Assembly (NCBI GenBank): GCA_030841105.1
Contig: JAVEDE010000094.1
Coordinates: forward strand, 31,376 to 95,375
Source: Pyrinomonadaceae bacterium
Lineage (GTDB): Bacteria; Acidobacteriota; Blastocatellia; Pyrinomonadales; Pyrinomonadaceae
DNA: 64,000 nucleotides
Reading direction: 5' to 3'
In this document: one piece after another, positions 16,722 to 26,671 of the stretch
Numbering within the stretch: position 1 is the first letter of the stretch
Layout: every line of letters starts with the position of its first letter
Notes under the pieces: model-generated
The model's input: the letters and a program-made list of their open reading frames with translations, nothing else
Told to the model about the DNA's origin: nothing
Database searches by the model: none
Program-made: the position numbers and the translations under genes

Positions 16722-19700
16722 TTAAAAGTTGAGCTTCAGCGCGAACTGGATCAGGCGCGGGTTGTTGCTCGTCGAGACGATGCGGCCGAACGCGCCGGGC
16801 GTGTTGATCTGCCCGGTCGTCGGGTTGAGGCTGCCGCCCGAAGCGGCCACGGCGTTGAGGTCGCTGATCGGGTTGGCGAAGTTGACCTGATTGAAGAGGT
16901 TGAAGAACTCGGTGCGGAACTCGACGTTGCGCCGCTCGCCAATCGGGAAGCGTTTGATGACGGAGAAGTCAACGTTCTTCTGGCTAGGCCCGCGCAGGAT
17001 GTTGCGGCCAATCGCGCCGAAGTCCGTCCCCGTCGCGCCCGCGAGAGCCGCGCCGCCCGAACTCGGAATCGGTGCGCCCGCCAAGACGACGGGGCGCGCG
17101 AAGGCGAGCGGGTTGAAGAAGTAGCCTGCGGGCACGTTCGACATGGCGGTCTCGCGCGTCGCGCCGGGAGCGAAGTTGGGACGGGCGAGCGCGGCCGTGC
17201 CGTTCAGGCCGTAGAAGGAGGCCGCGCCGGAGTCCACGATGTCAATCGGCAGACCGGACTGCGCGGTGATGATCGTGCCGAGTTGGAAGTTGCCGAGCAG
17301 CGCGCGGCCGACGGCCGAGTCGCGCGCGAAGGCGGGAGTCGGCAGCGCGTAGATGCCGCTCAGGACGAAGCGATGCGTGCGGTCGAAATCGGAGACGCCG
17401 CGGTTGGCGCGGTTGTCGAACTGGTTGCCGAGGATGGCCGAAGTCTCGCCGACCGCGCCGGGGTTCAAGACGCCCCCCGTGCCTGCGCCGCCGCCCTGTC
17501 CCGAAGCGTTGTCAATTGACTTGGCGAACGTGTAGGAGGCGAGGAACGAGAGGCCGTTCGAGAAGCGTTTCGTCAAACTCGCCTGCATCGAGTTGTAACT
17601 CGACTGCGCGCTTGATTGGTTCTGCGAGAAACCGTTGATGGCCGCGCCCTGAATCGGCGCGCGCAAAGCGGCGTTCGCGGGCGTGTTCGTCGTAAACGTC
17701 GCGCCCGTCACGCGGTTGACGACGGGGTTGCCGGGCGTGGCGAGACGCGCCTGATTGATCGCCACCTGGCGGAACAAATTGAGGCCGTGCGAGCCGACGT
17801 AGGCGAGTTCGACGAGGTAGTTTCTAAAGAGTTCGTACTGCACGCTGGCGTTGTACTGTTGCAGGTAAGGCGTGCGGATGTCGCGGTCGAAATAACTGCC
17901 GGAGAGCGCGACGTTGGGGACGAAGGTCGGGAACTGGCTCTGCGCGGGCGCGGGGAAGAAGGGGTTCGAGATGGGGATGAAGCCCGGATCGGTGACGCCC
18001 GCGACGCGCGCGCCGAAGACGAACGTGGGCGGCGCGATCACGTTGAGGGTGATGTACTGGAACGACGTGCGCGAGTAGAAGATGCCGTAGCCGCCGCGGA
18101 AGACGAGTCGGTTCGAGTCCAAGGGCGAGTAGGCGAAGCCGACGCGCGGCGCGAAGTTGTTCTTGTCCTGACTGTTCAAGACGGAGTCCGAGACGTTCGG
18201 CACGTTCGCCAGATCGTATTGCTGGATCACGTTCCCGGCCTGCACGAAGCCGCTGCCGCTGTTCGCCAGACGCGTCGGGTCGTAGAGCGACGGATCGAAG
18301 GTGGCGATGCGGCCGCGCGTGTCGGTCGGCGGCAGATCGAGTTCGTAGCGCAGGCCGAGGTTGAGCGTGAGTTTGGGCGTTAACTTGTAGTCGTCCTGCA
18401 CGAAGAAGTTGTAGTCGGGCGCGCGAAGCGAGCGGTCGCCGATGCCGCTGCCGAAGACGGAGACGAACGCGCTGCCCGTCAGGAATTGATCGAAACTGAG
18501 AAAGTCGAGTTGGCCGCGCGTGAAGAAGTTGAGCGTGTAGTTGTTCTCGCTGTAGCGAAACTCCGCGCCGGTGCGAATCTGGTGAGAGCCTTTCGTGATG
18601 GAGAGCGTGTCGGCGAGCGTGGTCGAGGGGGCGACGGCCTGCACGTCAATCGTCGGCGACGTGCCGATGACGACGCCGCCCGCGGCGGGCGCGATGCGGA
18701 TCAAAGGCAGCCCCGGAAAGGCGTTGGCGTTCGCGCGCGCGATGCCGACGCTCGCATCCGTGACGGGTTCTTGCGGCGTCGCGTCAACGCGGATGAAGTT
18801 GTAACCGGCGCGCAGTTCGTTGACGATCGTCGGGCTGAAGATGTGAACGTATTGAAGCGAGAGCAGGCGGTTGTTGTTCTGCTGGAAGTTGCCGAAGCCG
18901 GGGACGTTCGGGCCGCCGCCGAGGAAACTCGGCAGGGCGAGCGTCTGCGGCGCGTTCGAGTAGAACAACTTGGCGGACAAAGTGTTCGCGTCGTCGAAGC
19001 GGTAATCAATGTTGGCGTTGAACTGGTTCTCGTCGTAGACGGAGATGGCCGAGCCGGAGTAGAGGCCGTTCGAGGTCTGCGGCGTGGGGATCAGGAAATT
19101 GCCGCCGTCGAGTCTGGTGTTCAAGAGCGCGAGCGCGGTCGGGTTGATGGCCGTCAGCGCGGGCGTCCCGGCGGCGCGGCGCGAGTTGTAGAGCGCGAGC
19201 AGCGCGGCCTCGGAGCGGTTGTTGGTCAGTCCCGGCGTGACGAAGATGTTCGACGACAAACTGTTGATGACGGACGCGCCGTTGCGTTCGCGCGTGCCCT
19301 GATACGAGCCGAAGAAGAACAGCTTGTCCTTCTGGATGGGGCCGCCGATGACGCCGCCGAAGATGTTGCGCTTCAAGACGGGGCGTTCGACGCCGACGGC
19401 TTTCAAGAACGGGTTGTTGGCGTTCAGCTTCTCGTTGCGGAAATACTCGTAGACGCTGCCCGTGAAAAGGTTCGTGCCCGACTTGGTGACGGCCTGCACG
19501 TTGCCGCCGCCCGAACGGCCGAAGGTGGCGTCGTAGAGCGAAGTCTGCACTTTGAACTCTTGGATGGATTCGGGCGCGGGGACGGAGAGCGAAGGCGCGG
19601 AGTTCGTCCCTTGCGAGTTGGCGTCAATGCCGTTGATCTGGAAGTTGTTGTTCGTGACGCGCCCGCCGTTGACGGAGATGTTCTGCGAGTTGCGCCCGAC

Positions 19701-20231
19701 GGACGTGTTGTCGGGCAGGTACGTCGCCGTGCCGGTCGAGAGGCCGAGTATCTGCGTGAAGTTGCGCGTGGCGAGCGGCAGTTCGGAGACGGTGCGCGAG
19801 TCCACGACGCGGCCGAGTTGTGAACTGTCGCTTTGCACGATGGGGCCGACCGAGGCGTTGACGACGACCGACTCGCCCGTCAGTTCGCCGACCACGAGTT
19901 CGACGGGCAGGTTCGTCGTCTCCGTGATGGCGACCGTCACGTCCTCAAAGACCGTCGGACGGAAACCGCTCGCGCCGATCTGGACGCGGTACGTACCGGG
20001 CGACAGAAGCGTGACGGCGAAGACGCCGCTTTCGTCGGTGGTCGCCTTGCGCTCGTCGCCGGTCGCGCGGCTGGTGACGGTCACTTCCGCGCCAGCCACG
20101 GCCGCGCCGTTCGCGTCTCGCACGACGCCCTCGACGTTGCCCGTCGTCTGACTCTGGGCGAACACACCGACGCTGCACACGAGCAGCAAACAGAAAGCAC
20201 GCAAGGCTGCCACACACGGACGAGCGGACAT
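16722..20231 (-). CDS. Oar-like TonB-dependent outer-membrane receptor
   Basis: A 1169-residue outer-membrane protein. It has a signal peptide ending near SVGVFAQ, then an N-terminal carboxypeptidase-regulatory-like (CarboxypepD_reg) beta-sandwich at about residues 28-115. A plug domain follows, seen as SELPLATRNFTQILGL and NISVNGGR, and then a long beta-barrel ending in a terminal aromatic residue (FALKLNF), as expected for outer-membrane insertion. This architecture matches the Oar family that is greatly expanded in Acidobacteriota, where the ligands are generally unknown but likely polymers or peptides. A GAAGGAGAAG ribosome-binding site precedes the ATG. It is separated from the ligase downstream by a large inverted repeat. 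Confidence 0.9.
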   Translation of the reverse strand: MSARPCVAALRAFCLLLVCSVGVFAQSQTTGNVEGVVRDANGAAVAGAEVTVTSRATGDERKATTDESGVFAVTLLSPGTYRVQIGASGFRPTVFEDVTVAITETTNLPVELVVGELTGESVVVNASVGPIVQSDSSQLGRVVDSRTVSELPLATRNFTQILGLSTGTATYLPDNTSVGRNSQNISVNGGRVTNNNFQINGIDANSQGTNSAPSLSVPAPESIQEFKVQTSLYDATFGRSGGGNVQAVTKSGTNLFTGSVYEYFRNEKLNANNPFLKAVGVERPVLKRNIFGGVIGGPIQKDKLFFFGSYQGTRERNGASVINSLSSNIFVTPGLTNNRSEAALLALYNSRRAAGTPALTAINPTALALLNTRLDGGNFLIPTPQTSNGLYSGSAISVYDENQFNANIDYRFDDANTLSAKLFYSNAPQTLALPSFLGGGPNVPGFGNFQQNNNRLLSLQYVHIFSPTIVNELRAGYNFIRVDATPQEPVTDASVGIARANANAFPGLPLIRIAPAAGGVVIGTSPTIDVQAVAPSTTLADTLSITKGSHQIRTGAEFRYSENNYTLNFFTRGQLDFLSFDQFLTGSAFVSVFGSGIGDRSLRAPDYNFFVQDDYKLTPKLTLNLGLRYELDLPPTDTRGRIATFDPSLYDPTRLANSGSGFVQAGNVIQQYDLANVPNVSDSVLNSQDKNNFAPRVGFAYSPLDSNRLVFRGGYGIFYSRTSFQYITLNVIAPPTFVFGARVAGVTDPGFIPISNPFFPAPAQSQFPTFVPNVALSGSYFDRDIRTPYLQQYNASVQYELFRNYLVELAYVGSHGLNLFRQVAINQARLATPGNPVVNRVTGATFTTNTPANAALRAPIQGAAINGFSQNQSSAQSSYNSMQASLTKRFSNGLSFLASYTFAKSIDNASGQGGGAGTGGVLNPGAVGETSAILGNQFDNRANRGVSDFDRTHRFVLSGIYALPTPAFARDSAVGRALLGNFQLGTIITAQSGLPIDIVDSGAASFYGLNGTAALARPNFAPGATRETAMSNVPAGYFFNPLAFARPVVLAGAPIPSSGGAALAGATGTDFGAIGRNILRGPSQKNVDFSVIKRFPIGERRNVEFRTEFFNLFNQVNFANPISDLNAVAASGGSLNPTTGQINTPGAFGRIVSTSNNPRLIQFALKLNF

Positions 20232-20518
20232 AACGATCTTCTCCTTCGCTAGACGGAAACGGATTGTAGAGAGTGGAGTTGAAACAATAAGCTGACGGCG
20301 AAGCGGCTCAGGCTGTTAAGGGACACCTCGGCACACTCCGCAAGACGACTTGCCCTCACACACATGCAAACGCCGCTCCAACGCGTTTGCCCTTTGATTG
20401 CGGCACACCGTGGCGAGACGTTGTCGAGTTTCTGCACAACGGCGCGCGGCGCGTGTTCAATTGTTGGACGACGGGCGAATGAGCAGTTCCTCTTGAGAGC
20501 GGGTTCAAGGTCGCGCTG

Positions 20519-21919
20519 TCAGGCGTTCTCTTTGGGGAGGAAGTCGGGGTCGGCCTTGCGTAGTTTGGCGTAGAGCGTGGTGCGTGTGATGCCGAGGAGT
20601 TCGGCGGTGCGCGTGAGGTTGCGATTCGTGGCGGCGAAGACGCGTTTGACGTGGAGGGCTTCGAGTTCGTCGAGCGAGAGGAACTGCTTCTGGCCGTCCG
20701 CGTCGCGCGGGGCGACGTCTGCTGCGGCGGCGGAAGTCTCCCACGATTCGACGCCGCCGAGCGGCAGGTCGTCGGCGTGAATGAGATCGCCCGCGCAGAG
20801 GATGACGGCGCGCTCGATGACGTTGCGGAGTTCACGTATGTTGCCGGGGTAGTTGTAACTGACGAGCATCGCCTCGGCCTGCGGCGTCGCGCCACGCACG
20901 CGCCGGTTGAGGCGCGCGTTGTAGTGGCCGATGAAATGCTCGACGAGCGGGAGGATGTCTTCGCGCCGCTCGCGCAAGGGGGGCAGCGTCAGCGGCATCA
21001 CGCTCAGGCGGTAGAACAAATCTTCGCGGAAGCGACCGGCTTTGACTTCCTCTTTCAAGTTCTTGTTCGTCGCCGCGACGAGGCGCACGTCCGTCTCGCG
21101 CTCCTGCGTACCGCCGACGCGGCGAAACTTTCGTTCCTCCAAAACGTGCAGCACCTTCGCCTGAATCGAAGGCTCCATCTCGGCGATCTCGTCGAAGAAG
21201 AGCGTGCCCTCGTGCGTCAACTCAAGCAGGCCGGGCTTGGCGGCGACCGCGCCGGTGAACGCGCCGCGCTCGTGGCCGAAGAGTTCCGACTCCAACAACT
21301 CTCGCGTCAGCCCGGCGCAGTTGACCGTGACGAACGGCTTGGCGGCGCGACCCGACAGGTGGTGAATGAGGTGCGCGACAACGCCCTTGCCCGTCCCCGT
21401 CTCGCCGTGCAGAAGGACGGTGGTGTCGGTCGGCGCGAGGCGTTCGAGCGCGGCGTGCAGGCGCGTCATGCTCTGCGCGCGACCTTGAAAATATTCGGCG
21501 ACGAGACGGTCTTGCGCTAGCCCTGTTAAGAGACGCTCGCGGCGCGTCGAACTCTCGCCGAGCGTCTTCGAGATGAGAAGGAGGAAACTTTCGGGGTCGA
21601 AGGGCTTCGTCAGAAAATTCTCCGCGCCGTTTTTGAGCGCGCGGATGGCCGTCTCAATCGTGCCGTGCGCGGTGAGGACGACGACGGGCAGCGCGTCGTC
21701 AATGGCCTTGATGCGTGGCAGTAGATCGAGGCCGTCGGCATCGGGCAGTCGCAGATCGAGCAAGACGAGGTGCGGCGCGGTGCTCGTGATGACGGACAAC
21801 CCTTGCGCGCCCGTCTCCGCTTCAAGCACGCTGAAGCCCTCGCCTTCGAGCAGACTCCGCACGCCGAAACGGATCGAGGGCTGATCGTCAATGATGAGGA
21901 TCTTATTTTTACTTTGCAT
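20519..21919 (-). CDS. Sigma-54-dependent NtrC-family response regulator
   Basis: A 466-residue regulator with three domains. A receiver domain (about 1-120) has the phospho-acceptor Asp in LVLLDLRLPDADG. An AAA+ domain (about 145-380) has Walker A HGETGTGKG, the sigma-54 contact loop GAFTGA, and Walker B LFFDEIAEM. A Fis-type helix-turn-helix at the C-terminus is seen as NLTRTAELLGITRTTLYAKL. All key residues are intact, so it should activate RpoN-dependent promoters when phosphorylated by the kinase encoded 16 bases upstream. Its targets are unknown; I did not find a convincing -24/-12 promoter in the flanking gaps. Confidence 0.93.
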   Translation of the reverse strand: MQSKNKILIIDDQPSIRFGVRSLLEGEGFSVLEAETGAQGLSVITSTAPHLVLLDLRLPDADGLDLLPRIKAIDDALPVVVLTAHGTIETAIRALKNGAENFLTKPFDPESFLLLISKTLGESSTRRERLLTGLAQDRLVAEYFQGRAQSMTRLHAALERLAPTDTTVLLHGETGTGKGVVAHLIHHLSGRAAKPFVTVNCAGLTRELLESELFGHERGAFTGAVAAKPGLLELTHEGTLFFDEIAEMEPSIQAKVLHVLEERKFRRVGGTQERETDVRLVAATNKNLKEEVKAGRFREDLFYRLSVMPLTLPPLRERREDILPLVEHFIGHYNARLNRRVRGATPQAEAMLVSYNYPGNIRELRNVIERAVILCAGDLIHADDLPLGGVESWETSAAAADVAPRDADGQKQFLSLDELEALHVKRVFAATNRNLTRTAELLGITRTTLYAKLRKADPDFLPKENA

Positions 21920-21935
21920 CCGTTAGTCAGTGGCG

Positions 21936-24317
21936 TCAGTGGCGTTGCAGGTTGCTTTCGAGCGGCAGGCTGATCCGAAACTGCGTGCCCTTGCCGAGTT
22001 CGGAGCGTGCTGTGATCTGGCCGCCGTGGTCGTGGACGGCCTTGCGCACGATGGCGAGTCCGAGTCCCGTGCCGGTGGTGCGCGTCGTGTAGAACGGCTC
22101 GAAGATGCGCGCGAGATCGGCCGGGGCGATGCCGCTGCCCGTGTCGCTCAGTTCGATGCGGACGCCCGCCGCATGTCCAACGATTGCCCGCTCGCCGTTG
22201 TTCGCGTCGCCGCCGCCGTCGGTCGAGACGCGGACGGCCACATGGCCGCCCGGCGCGGTGTGCTGCAAGGCGTTATCGAGCAGGTTGGCGAAGACGCCGT
22301 GCATCTTGCGATAGTCGAGGTGGACGCCGGGCAGGTTCGCGGGGCAGTCGAGTTCGAGCGCGACGCCTTTGTCTGCGAACTGCGCGCGCCGCTCGCGGAT
22401 CGCTTCGGCGATGACGCTCTCGACGCCCGCCGGGTGGTTCTCGATGCGGTTCGGGCGACTGTGTTCGAGCAGTTGCTCCATCAGGTGATTGAGGTGGTCG
22501 GCCTCTTTCAACACCACTTCGACGAACGGGCGCGCAGCCTCTTTGTCTTCGAGCCTGCGCGCCATCGCGCTCAAGGTCGTCGTGATGCCGCACAGAGGAT
22601 TCCGCACCTCGTGCGCGACGCCCGCGACGAGTTCGCCGACGACGGCGAGTTGTTCCGAGATTTTCAACTGCTCCGAGAGACGCTTCTGCTCCGCGACGTT
22701 GCGCACGATGCCGAGATGATAGACCTCGCCGCTCGCCTTGTCCGTCACCACGCGCGCGCTCAGACGCGCGGGCAGAGGCTCGCCCGACTTGCGACGCAGT
22801 TCGCATTCCACGTCGAGCACTTGGCCGCGCGTGGCGAGTTCCGCTAGGAGTCGCGCGCCCGTCGCGGCGTCGGCGAACACGTCTGCGACGAGGTTGGCAT
22901 CCGTCAGCTCGTCCGCGTTCGCGTAGCCGAGCATCGCCCAGAGCGCGGGGTTGAGCGTGACGAAGCGGCCGTCAGGCGTGGCGCGGTAGAGGCCGTCGAG
23001 CGCGCTCTCGAAAATCTGGCGGTGTCGTTCTTCGGAGTCGCGCAGCCGCTCGAAGAGTTGCGCGTTGGCGAGCAGGTGCGCCGCCTGCGCCGCGAAGATC
23101 GTGACGAGCCGCTTGTCGTCTTCGACGAAGCCGCCCTCCTTGTTCATCACTTCGAGGACGCCGAGCGTGCGGTCGCCGACTTGCAGCGGCACGGCGAGCA
23201 TCGAGCGCGCGCCGATCAGTTGCGCGGCCGTGCGGCTGATGAGCGTGTCGGCGGCGATGGCGTTCGTCAGGTACGGCTCGCCCGTGGCGAAGACCCACCC
23301 GGCGATGCTTCGCTCGTCGCGGTTGTTGAGGTTCGAGCGCAGCGAGCGCACGTGCTCGTCGCTGACGCCGTGCGCGGGCAGTTGCGCGTAGATGATGTGC
23401 TCGCGCTCGTCGTGCAGGAGGATGACGCACATGTCAGCTTCGAGCAGGCGCGCGATCTTGCCGGTCAGGAGTTCGCAGATGAGTGAGACTTCCGTGCCCG
23501 TGCCCATCATCAAAGAGATGTGATAGAGGCCGTTCAGGCGCGCGATGTCGCGGCGCAACTGCCGCGCGGCGTCGTTCAAACCGGCGGCCAGTTGACCCAC
23601 CTCGTCGCGGCCTTGCGCTTCGACGGCCTCGAATGCGCCGCCACCGCCGACGAAGCTGCGCGTCGCGCGCTCCATCCGCCGCAGCGGTTTGATGACGAAG
23701 CGGTACACGCACGCGCCCGTCACTCCGGCCGCGACGGCGAGCGACGCGAAGGCGACGAGCGAGATCGTTTGAATGACGCGAAGCTGCGACGCGTCGTTCG
23801 CTGCCGACGCGGCCGCCCACAGGTAAGCCGCGACGATGAGGGTTAAGGCGACGAGCCACGCGGGCAGGAGTTTGACGAGCAGACTGTGGCGCGCCGTGAG
23901 CAGGCGCGAGAGAAGCGCGCCGCGCAAGTCTGTGCGGGTCGGATTGCGGCTTTCCAGTTCGCGGATCGCGCGGATGGCCTCGTCGCGCGTCGTGAAGATA
24001 TTCGACTCCAAGTCCACGGCCGCGCCGAGGTAGCGCAGCACGGAGCGCGTCAGGCCGCTCGAAGAGTAGCGCACGGTCGAGACGGAGTAACGGTCTTGCA
24101 GTTCCTTGATCCGCTCACCGTAGTAGTCAACGATGTGCGGCGCGATCTCCGTCCCCTCGTAGTTGACGACCGAGTAGACGCGCCCGCCATTCGCGCCGAC
24201 GGCCTCGCGGACGAGTTGCGCCATCTCGTCAACCTGCGCGCGGCTCTCGATGCGAAAGTCTGCGAAGTTGATGAACAGGATGTTCTGCTCGCGGTCGAGG
24301 AAGAAGCGTTCTTTCAT
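21936..24317 (-). CDS. Membrane sensor histidine kinase with GAF and PAS domains
   Basis: A 793-residue kinase. The first 130 residues form a soluble alpha/beta domain that looks STAS-like (NILFINFADF, VYSVVNYEG). Two membrane helices follow around 150-210, then a HAMP domain, a GAF domain (about 285-425) and a PAS domain (about 430-550). A HisKA domain has its phospho-acceptor His in VAHEVRNPL, and the ATPase domain carries NLLDNALQH and DTGSGI. It is the obvious partner of the sigma-54 regulator downstream, resembling AtoS/ZraS-type pairs. The signal sensed is unknown; a cytoplasmic STAS-like N-terminus before the first helix is uncommon. Confidence 0.9.
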   Translation of the reverse strand: MKERFFLDREQNILFINFADFRIESRAQVDEMAQLVREAVGANGGRVYSVVNYEGTEIAPHIVDYYGERIKELQDRYSVSTVRYSSSGLTRSVLRYLGAAVDLESNIFTTRDEAIRAIRELESRNPTRTDLRGALLSRLLTARHSLLVKLLPAWLVALTLIVAAYLWAAASAANDASQLRVIQTISLVAFASLAVAAGVTGACVYRFVIKPLRRMERATRSFVGGGGAFEAVEAQGRDEVGQLAAGLNDAARQLRRDIARLNGLYHISLMMGTGTEVSLICELLTGKIARLLEADMCVILLHDEREHIIYAQLPAHGVSDEHVRSLRSNLNNRDERSIAGWVFATGEPYLTNAIAADTLISRTAAQLIGARSMLAVPLQVGDRTLGVLEVMNKEGGFVEDDKRLVTIFAAQAAHLLANAQLFERLRDSEERHRQIFESALDGLYRATPDGRFVTLNPALWAMLGYANADELTDANLVADVFADAATGARLLAELATRGQVLDVECELRRKSGEPLPARLSARVVTDKASGEVYHLGIVRNVAEQKRLSEQLKISEQLAVVGELVAGVAHEVRNPLCGITTTLSAMARRLEDKEAARPFVEVVLKEADHLNHLMEQLLEHSRPNRIENHPAGVESVIAEAIRERRAQFADKGVALELDCPANLPGVHLDYRKMHGVFANLLDNALQHTAPGGHVAVRVSTDGGGDANNGERAIVGHAAGVRIELSDTGSGIAPADLARIFEPFYTTRTTGTGLGLAIVRKAVHDHGGQITARSELGKGTQFRISLPLESNLQRH

Positions 24318-24434
24318 GCGTTATCGAAAGCGCGCCGGGCGGGCGGATTTTTCCGCGTATTCCCGCGCACGCCGCGGCGTGTGTTAAATATGACTCGCTT
24401 TGCGCTCAGGTTAAATGAAGGGACGACTTCTGAC

Positions 24435-24842
24435 ATGAACTTCAAGGTCGGCGACACGGCCGCCATCACGAAGACGATCACGGACGCGGACATACACACT
24501 TTCGCCGACCTCATCGGCGACCACAACAGCGTGCATCTGGACGACGAGTTTGCCGCGCGCACACGCTTCGGACGCCGCATCGCGCACGGCATGCTCGGCG
24601 CGTCGCTCATCTCGGCCGCCCTCGGCGAAAAGCTGCCCGGTCGCGGCACGGTCTATCTCAGCCAGACGTTCAAATTTCTCGCGCCCGTCTATCCCGGCGA
24701 TCAGATCACGGCGCGCGTGACGGTCTTGAAAGTCAGGGAAGACAAAAACATCTTAACGCTTGAGACCGTCTGCGAGAAGGAGTCGGGCGAGCAGGTCATT
24801 ATGGGCGAGGCCGTCGTCCTCCTCGACGAACCACGGCCGTAA
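24435..24842 (+). CDS. MaoC-family (R)-specific enoyl-CoA hydratase (PhaJ-like)
   Basis: A 135-residue single hot-dog hydratase. The catalytic Asp and His pair of the family lies in LIGDHNSVHLDDEF and the following FGRRIAHGML segment is diagnostic. It would interconvert trans-2-enoyl-CoA and (R)-3-hydroxyacyl-CoA. In context it may link beta-oxidation with the nearby acyl-CoA ligase cluster, which is convergent. The frame is open for a long way upstream, but that part is antisense to the histidine kinase; the ATG at 24435 is preceded by GAAGGGAC and starts the domain. Confidence 0.88.
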   Translation: MNFKVGDTAAITKTITDADIHTFADLIGDHNSVHLDDEFAARTRFGRRIAHGMLGASLISAALGEKLPGRGTVYLSQTFKFLAPVYPGDQITARVTVLKVREDKNILTLETVCEKESGEQVIMGEAVVLLDEPRP

Positions 24843-24879
24843 AGGTGTCCGCACCACGGGCGCAAAGATTGTCCGTCCC

Positions 24880-26667
24880 TCACGCGTAGAGCGACTCCAA
24901 CACTTCCGCGTATCGCTTCGTCACGACGGCGCGCTTGACCTTCTGCGTCGGCGTCACCTCGTCGGCCTCGACGCTGAAATCGTGTTCGAGCACGGCGAAC
25001 TTTTTGACGGCCTCGGTCGTCGAGAGTCTCGCGTTCGCGCGGGCGACGATTGACGCGATCAACTCCCTGACGAGCGGATGATGAGTCAACCCCGCCGCGT
25101 CCCGCGCTTCGACGCCGTGCGCGCGGGCGTAAGCTTCGAGTTCCGCGGCGTTGAGCGTGAGGAGCGCGACGAGGTAACTGCGGTTGTCGCCGTAGACGAA
25201 GGCGTGGCTGATGAGGTGATGCTCCTTGAGCAAATTTTCGACGAGGGCGGGCGCGATGTTCTTCCCCGTCGAGGTGACGATGATCTCCTTCTTGCGCCCG
25301 GTGATGTGCAGGAAGCCGCCGTCGTCGAGCCGCCCCAGGTCACCCGTCAACAGCCAGCTGTCGCGAACCATCGCGGCCGTCCCTTCCGCGTCCTTGTAGT
25401 AACCGGAGAACATCATCCCGCTGCGCACGAGAATCTCGCCGTCCAAGGCGATGCGCACTTCGCACCCCGGCATCGGCGGCCCGACCGTGCCGATACGATA
25501 ATCGTCTGGGCGGTTGAAGGCGACGCACACGTTCTCGGTCAGCCCGTAGGCTTGCAGGATGGGCAAGTCGAAGGCGTCGAAAAATTCCGCCACCTCGCCG
25601 ACGAGCGGCGCGCCACCCGAAGTCGCCAGACGCAGACGCCCGCCGAAGTAGCCGTTGACTTTTCGCACGAACGGCGTTGCCTTTTCCTCGTACTCGTCAA
25701 GCAAACTCTGCGGTACGTCTGCCCTCGCCTGTCGCAAGCGGCTGATCTCCCGGCCGAGTTGGAGCGCGACTTTGAACCGCTCGCGTTCCTGCGGCGCGCC
25801 CGCGTCCATGTCTGCGACGATGCGCGCGTAGACCTTCTCGAAGAAGCGCGGGAGGCTCGGAAAGACCGTCGGCCGCACCTCCGCGATGTACTCCCACAAT
25901 CGCCGCGCGTCGTCCACAAAGTAAGCGGACGCGCCCGCGTACAGCCGGTTGTAAAGACCGGAGATGCGTTCGGCGACGTGGCAATAGGGGAGGTAGGAAA
26001 ACATCACGTCCGCGTCGTCGAGCGGGATCACGCCGCGCAGAGATTCGACGCTGTTCAGGACATAAGCGTGACTGAGACACGCGCCCTTCGGCCTGCCCGT
26101 CGTGCCCGACGTGTAGACCATGATGACCGTCTCGTCCGTCGCCGCTTCAAGAGCGCGCGCTTCCAACTCGCCGCTCAACTGCTCGCGCCGCCCGCGTCCG
26201 GCGCGCAAAAATTCACGATAGCCGACGACGCCCGTGCGCGTCGCGGCGGCCGCTTCGTCGAGCGAGACGATGGTCGTTAGTTTCGGCAGAGCGTCGCGGA
26301 CGCTGAGAACCTTGTCGAGTTGCGCGGGAGTGTCCACGAGGACGACCGCGGCGTCCGAGTGGTTGATGATGTAGGCGCACTGCTCGGCGGAACTCGTCGG
26401 GTAGAGGCCACAACTGACGCCGCCCGCGATAATGATGCCGAGGTCTGCCACCACCCATTCCGGCACATTCCCCATCAGCACGCACACGCTCCCGCCGCGC
26501 ACGAGGCCGCACGCTTGAAGCGCGTAAGCGAACTCGTGCGCCTCACGGTCGAAACGCTCCCACGCGACGCCCGCCCACGCCTCTCCCTCGCGGACGTAAA
26601 ACACGTTCCGCCCGCGATACTGCTCGACCCGCTCGCGCAGCAACATGTAGATGTTCGGATACTTCAT
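24880..26667 (-). CDS. Long-chain acyl-CoA synthetase (FadD15-like)
   Basis: A 595-residue AMP-forming ligase of the long-chain fatty-acid type. Motifs in order are VMVYTSGTTGRPKGACL, the YLPYCHVAERISG segment typical of eukaryote-like long-chain synthetases, LQAYGLTENV, LLTGDLGRLDDGGFLHITGR and a C-terminal VTPTQKVKR lysine motif. It should form acyl-CoA from long fatty acids at the inner membrane. The ATG at 26667 is chosen because the earlier in-frame Met codons fall in an inverted repeat. No good Shine-Dalgarno sequence is present, so translation may depend on coupling or on that structure. It follows the KAS III-like gene in the same direction. Confidence 0.9.
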   Translation of the reverse strand: MKYPNIYMLLRERVEQYRGRNVFYVREGEAWAGVAWERFDREAHEFAYALQACGLVRGGSVCVLMGNVPEWVVADLGIIIAGGVSCGLYPTSSAEQCAYIINHSDAAVVLVDTPAQLDKVLSVRDALPKLTTIVSLDEAAAATRTGVVGYREFLRAGRGRREQLSGELEARALEAATDETVIMVYTSGTTGRPKGACLSHAYVLNSVESLRGVIPLDDADVMFSYLPYCHVAERISGLYNRLYAGASAYFVDDARRLWEYIAEVRPTVFPSLPRFFEKVYARIVADMDAGAPQERERFKVALQLGREISRLRQARADVPQSLLDEYEEKATPFVRKVNGYFGGRLRLATSGGAPLVGEVAEFFDAFDLPILQAYGLTENVCVAFNRPDDYRIGTVGPPMPGCEVRIALDGEILVRSGMMFSGYYKDAEGTAAMVRDSWLLTGDLGRLDDGGFLHITGRKKEIIVTSTGKNIAPALVENLLKEHHLISHAFVYGDNRSYLVALLTLNAAELEAYARAHGVEARDAAGLTHHPLVRELIASIVARANARLSTTEAVKKFAVLEHDFSVEADEVTPTQKVKRAVVTKRYAEVLESLYA

Positions 26668-26671
26668 AAGA

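Noticed and set aside
20232..20518. A sigma-54 -24/-12 promoter in the gap before the Oar-like receptor
   Set aside because: GGCAC-like segments are present but none has a GC at the required ten-base spacing after GG.
8870..24317. Long open frames antisense to the GGDEF-EAL, Oar-like and histidine kinase genes, some over 400 codons
   Set aside because: They lie in the mirror frames of strong family matches, have low-complexity Arg/Ala/Val-rich composition typical of high-GC shadows, and no domains or ribosome-binding sites.
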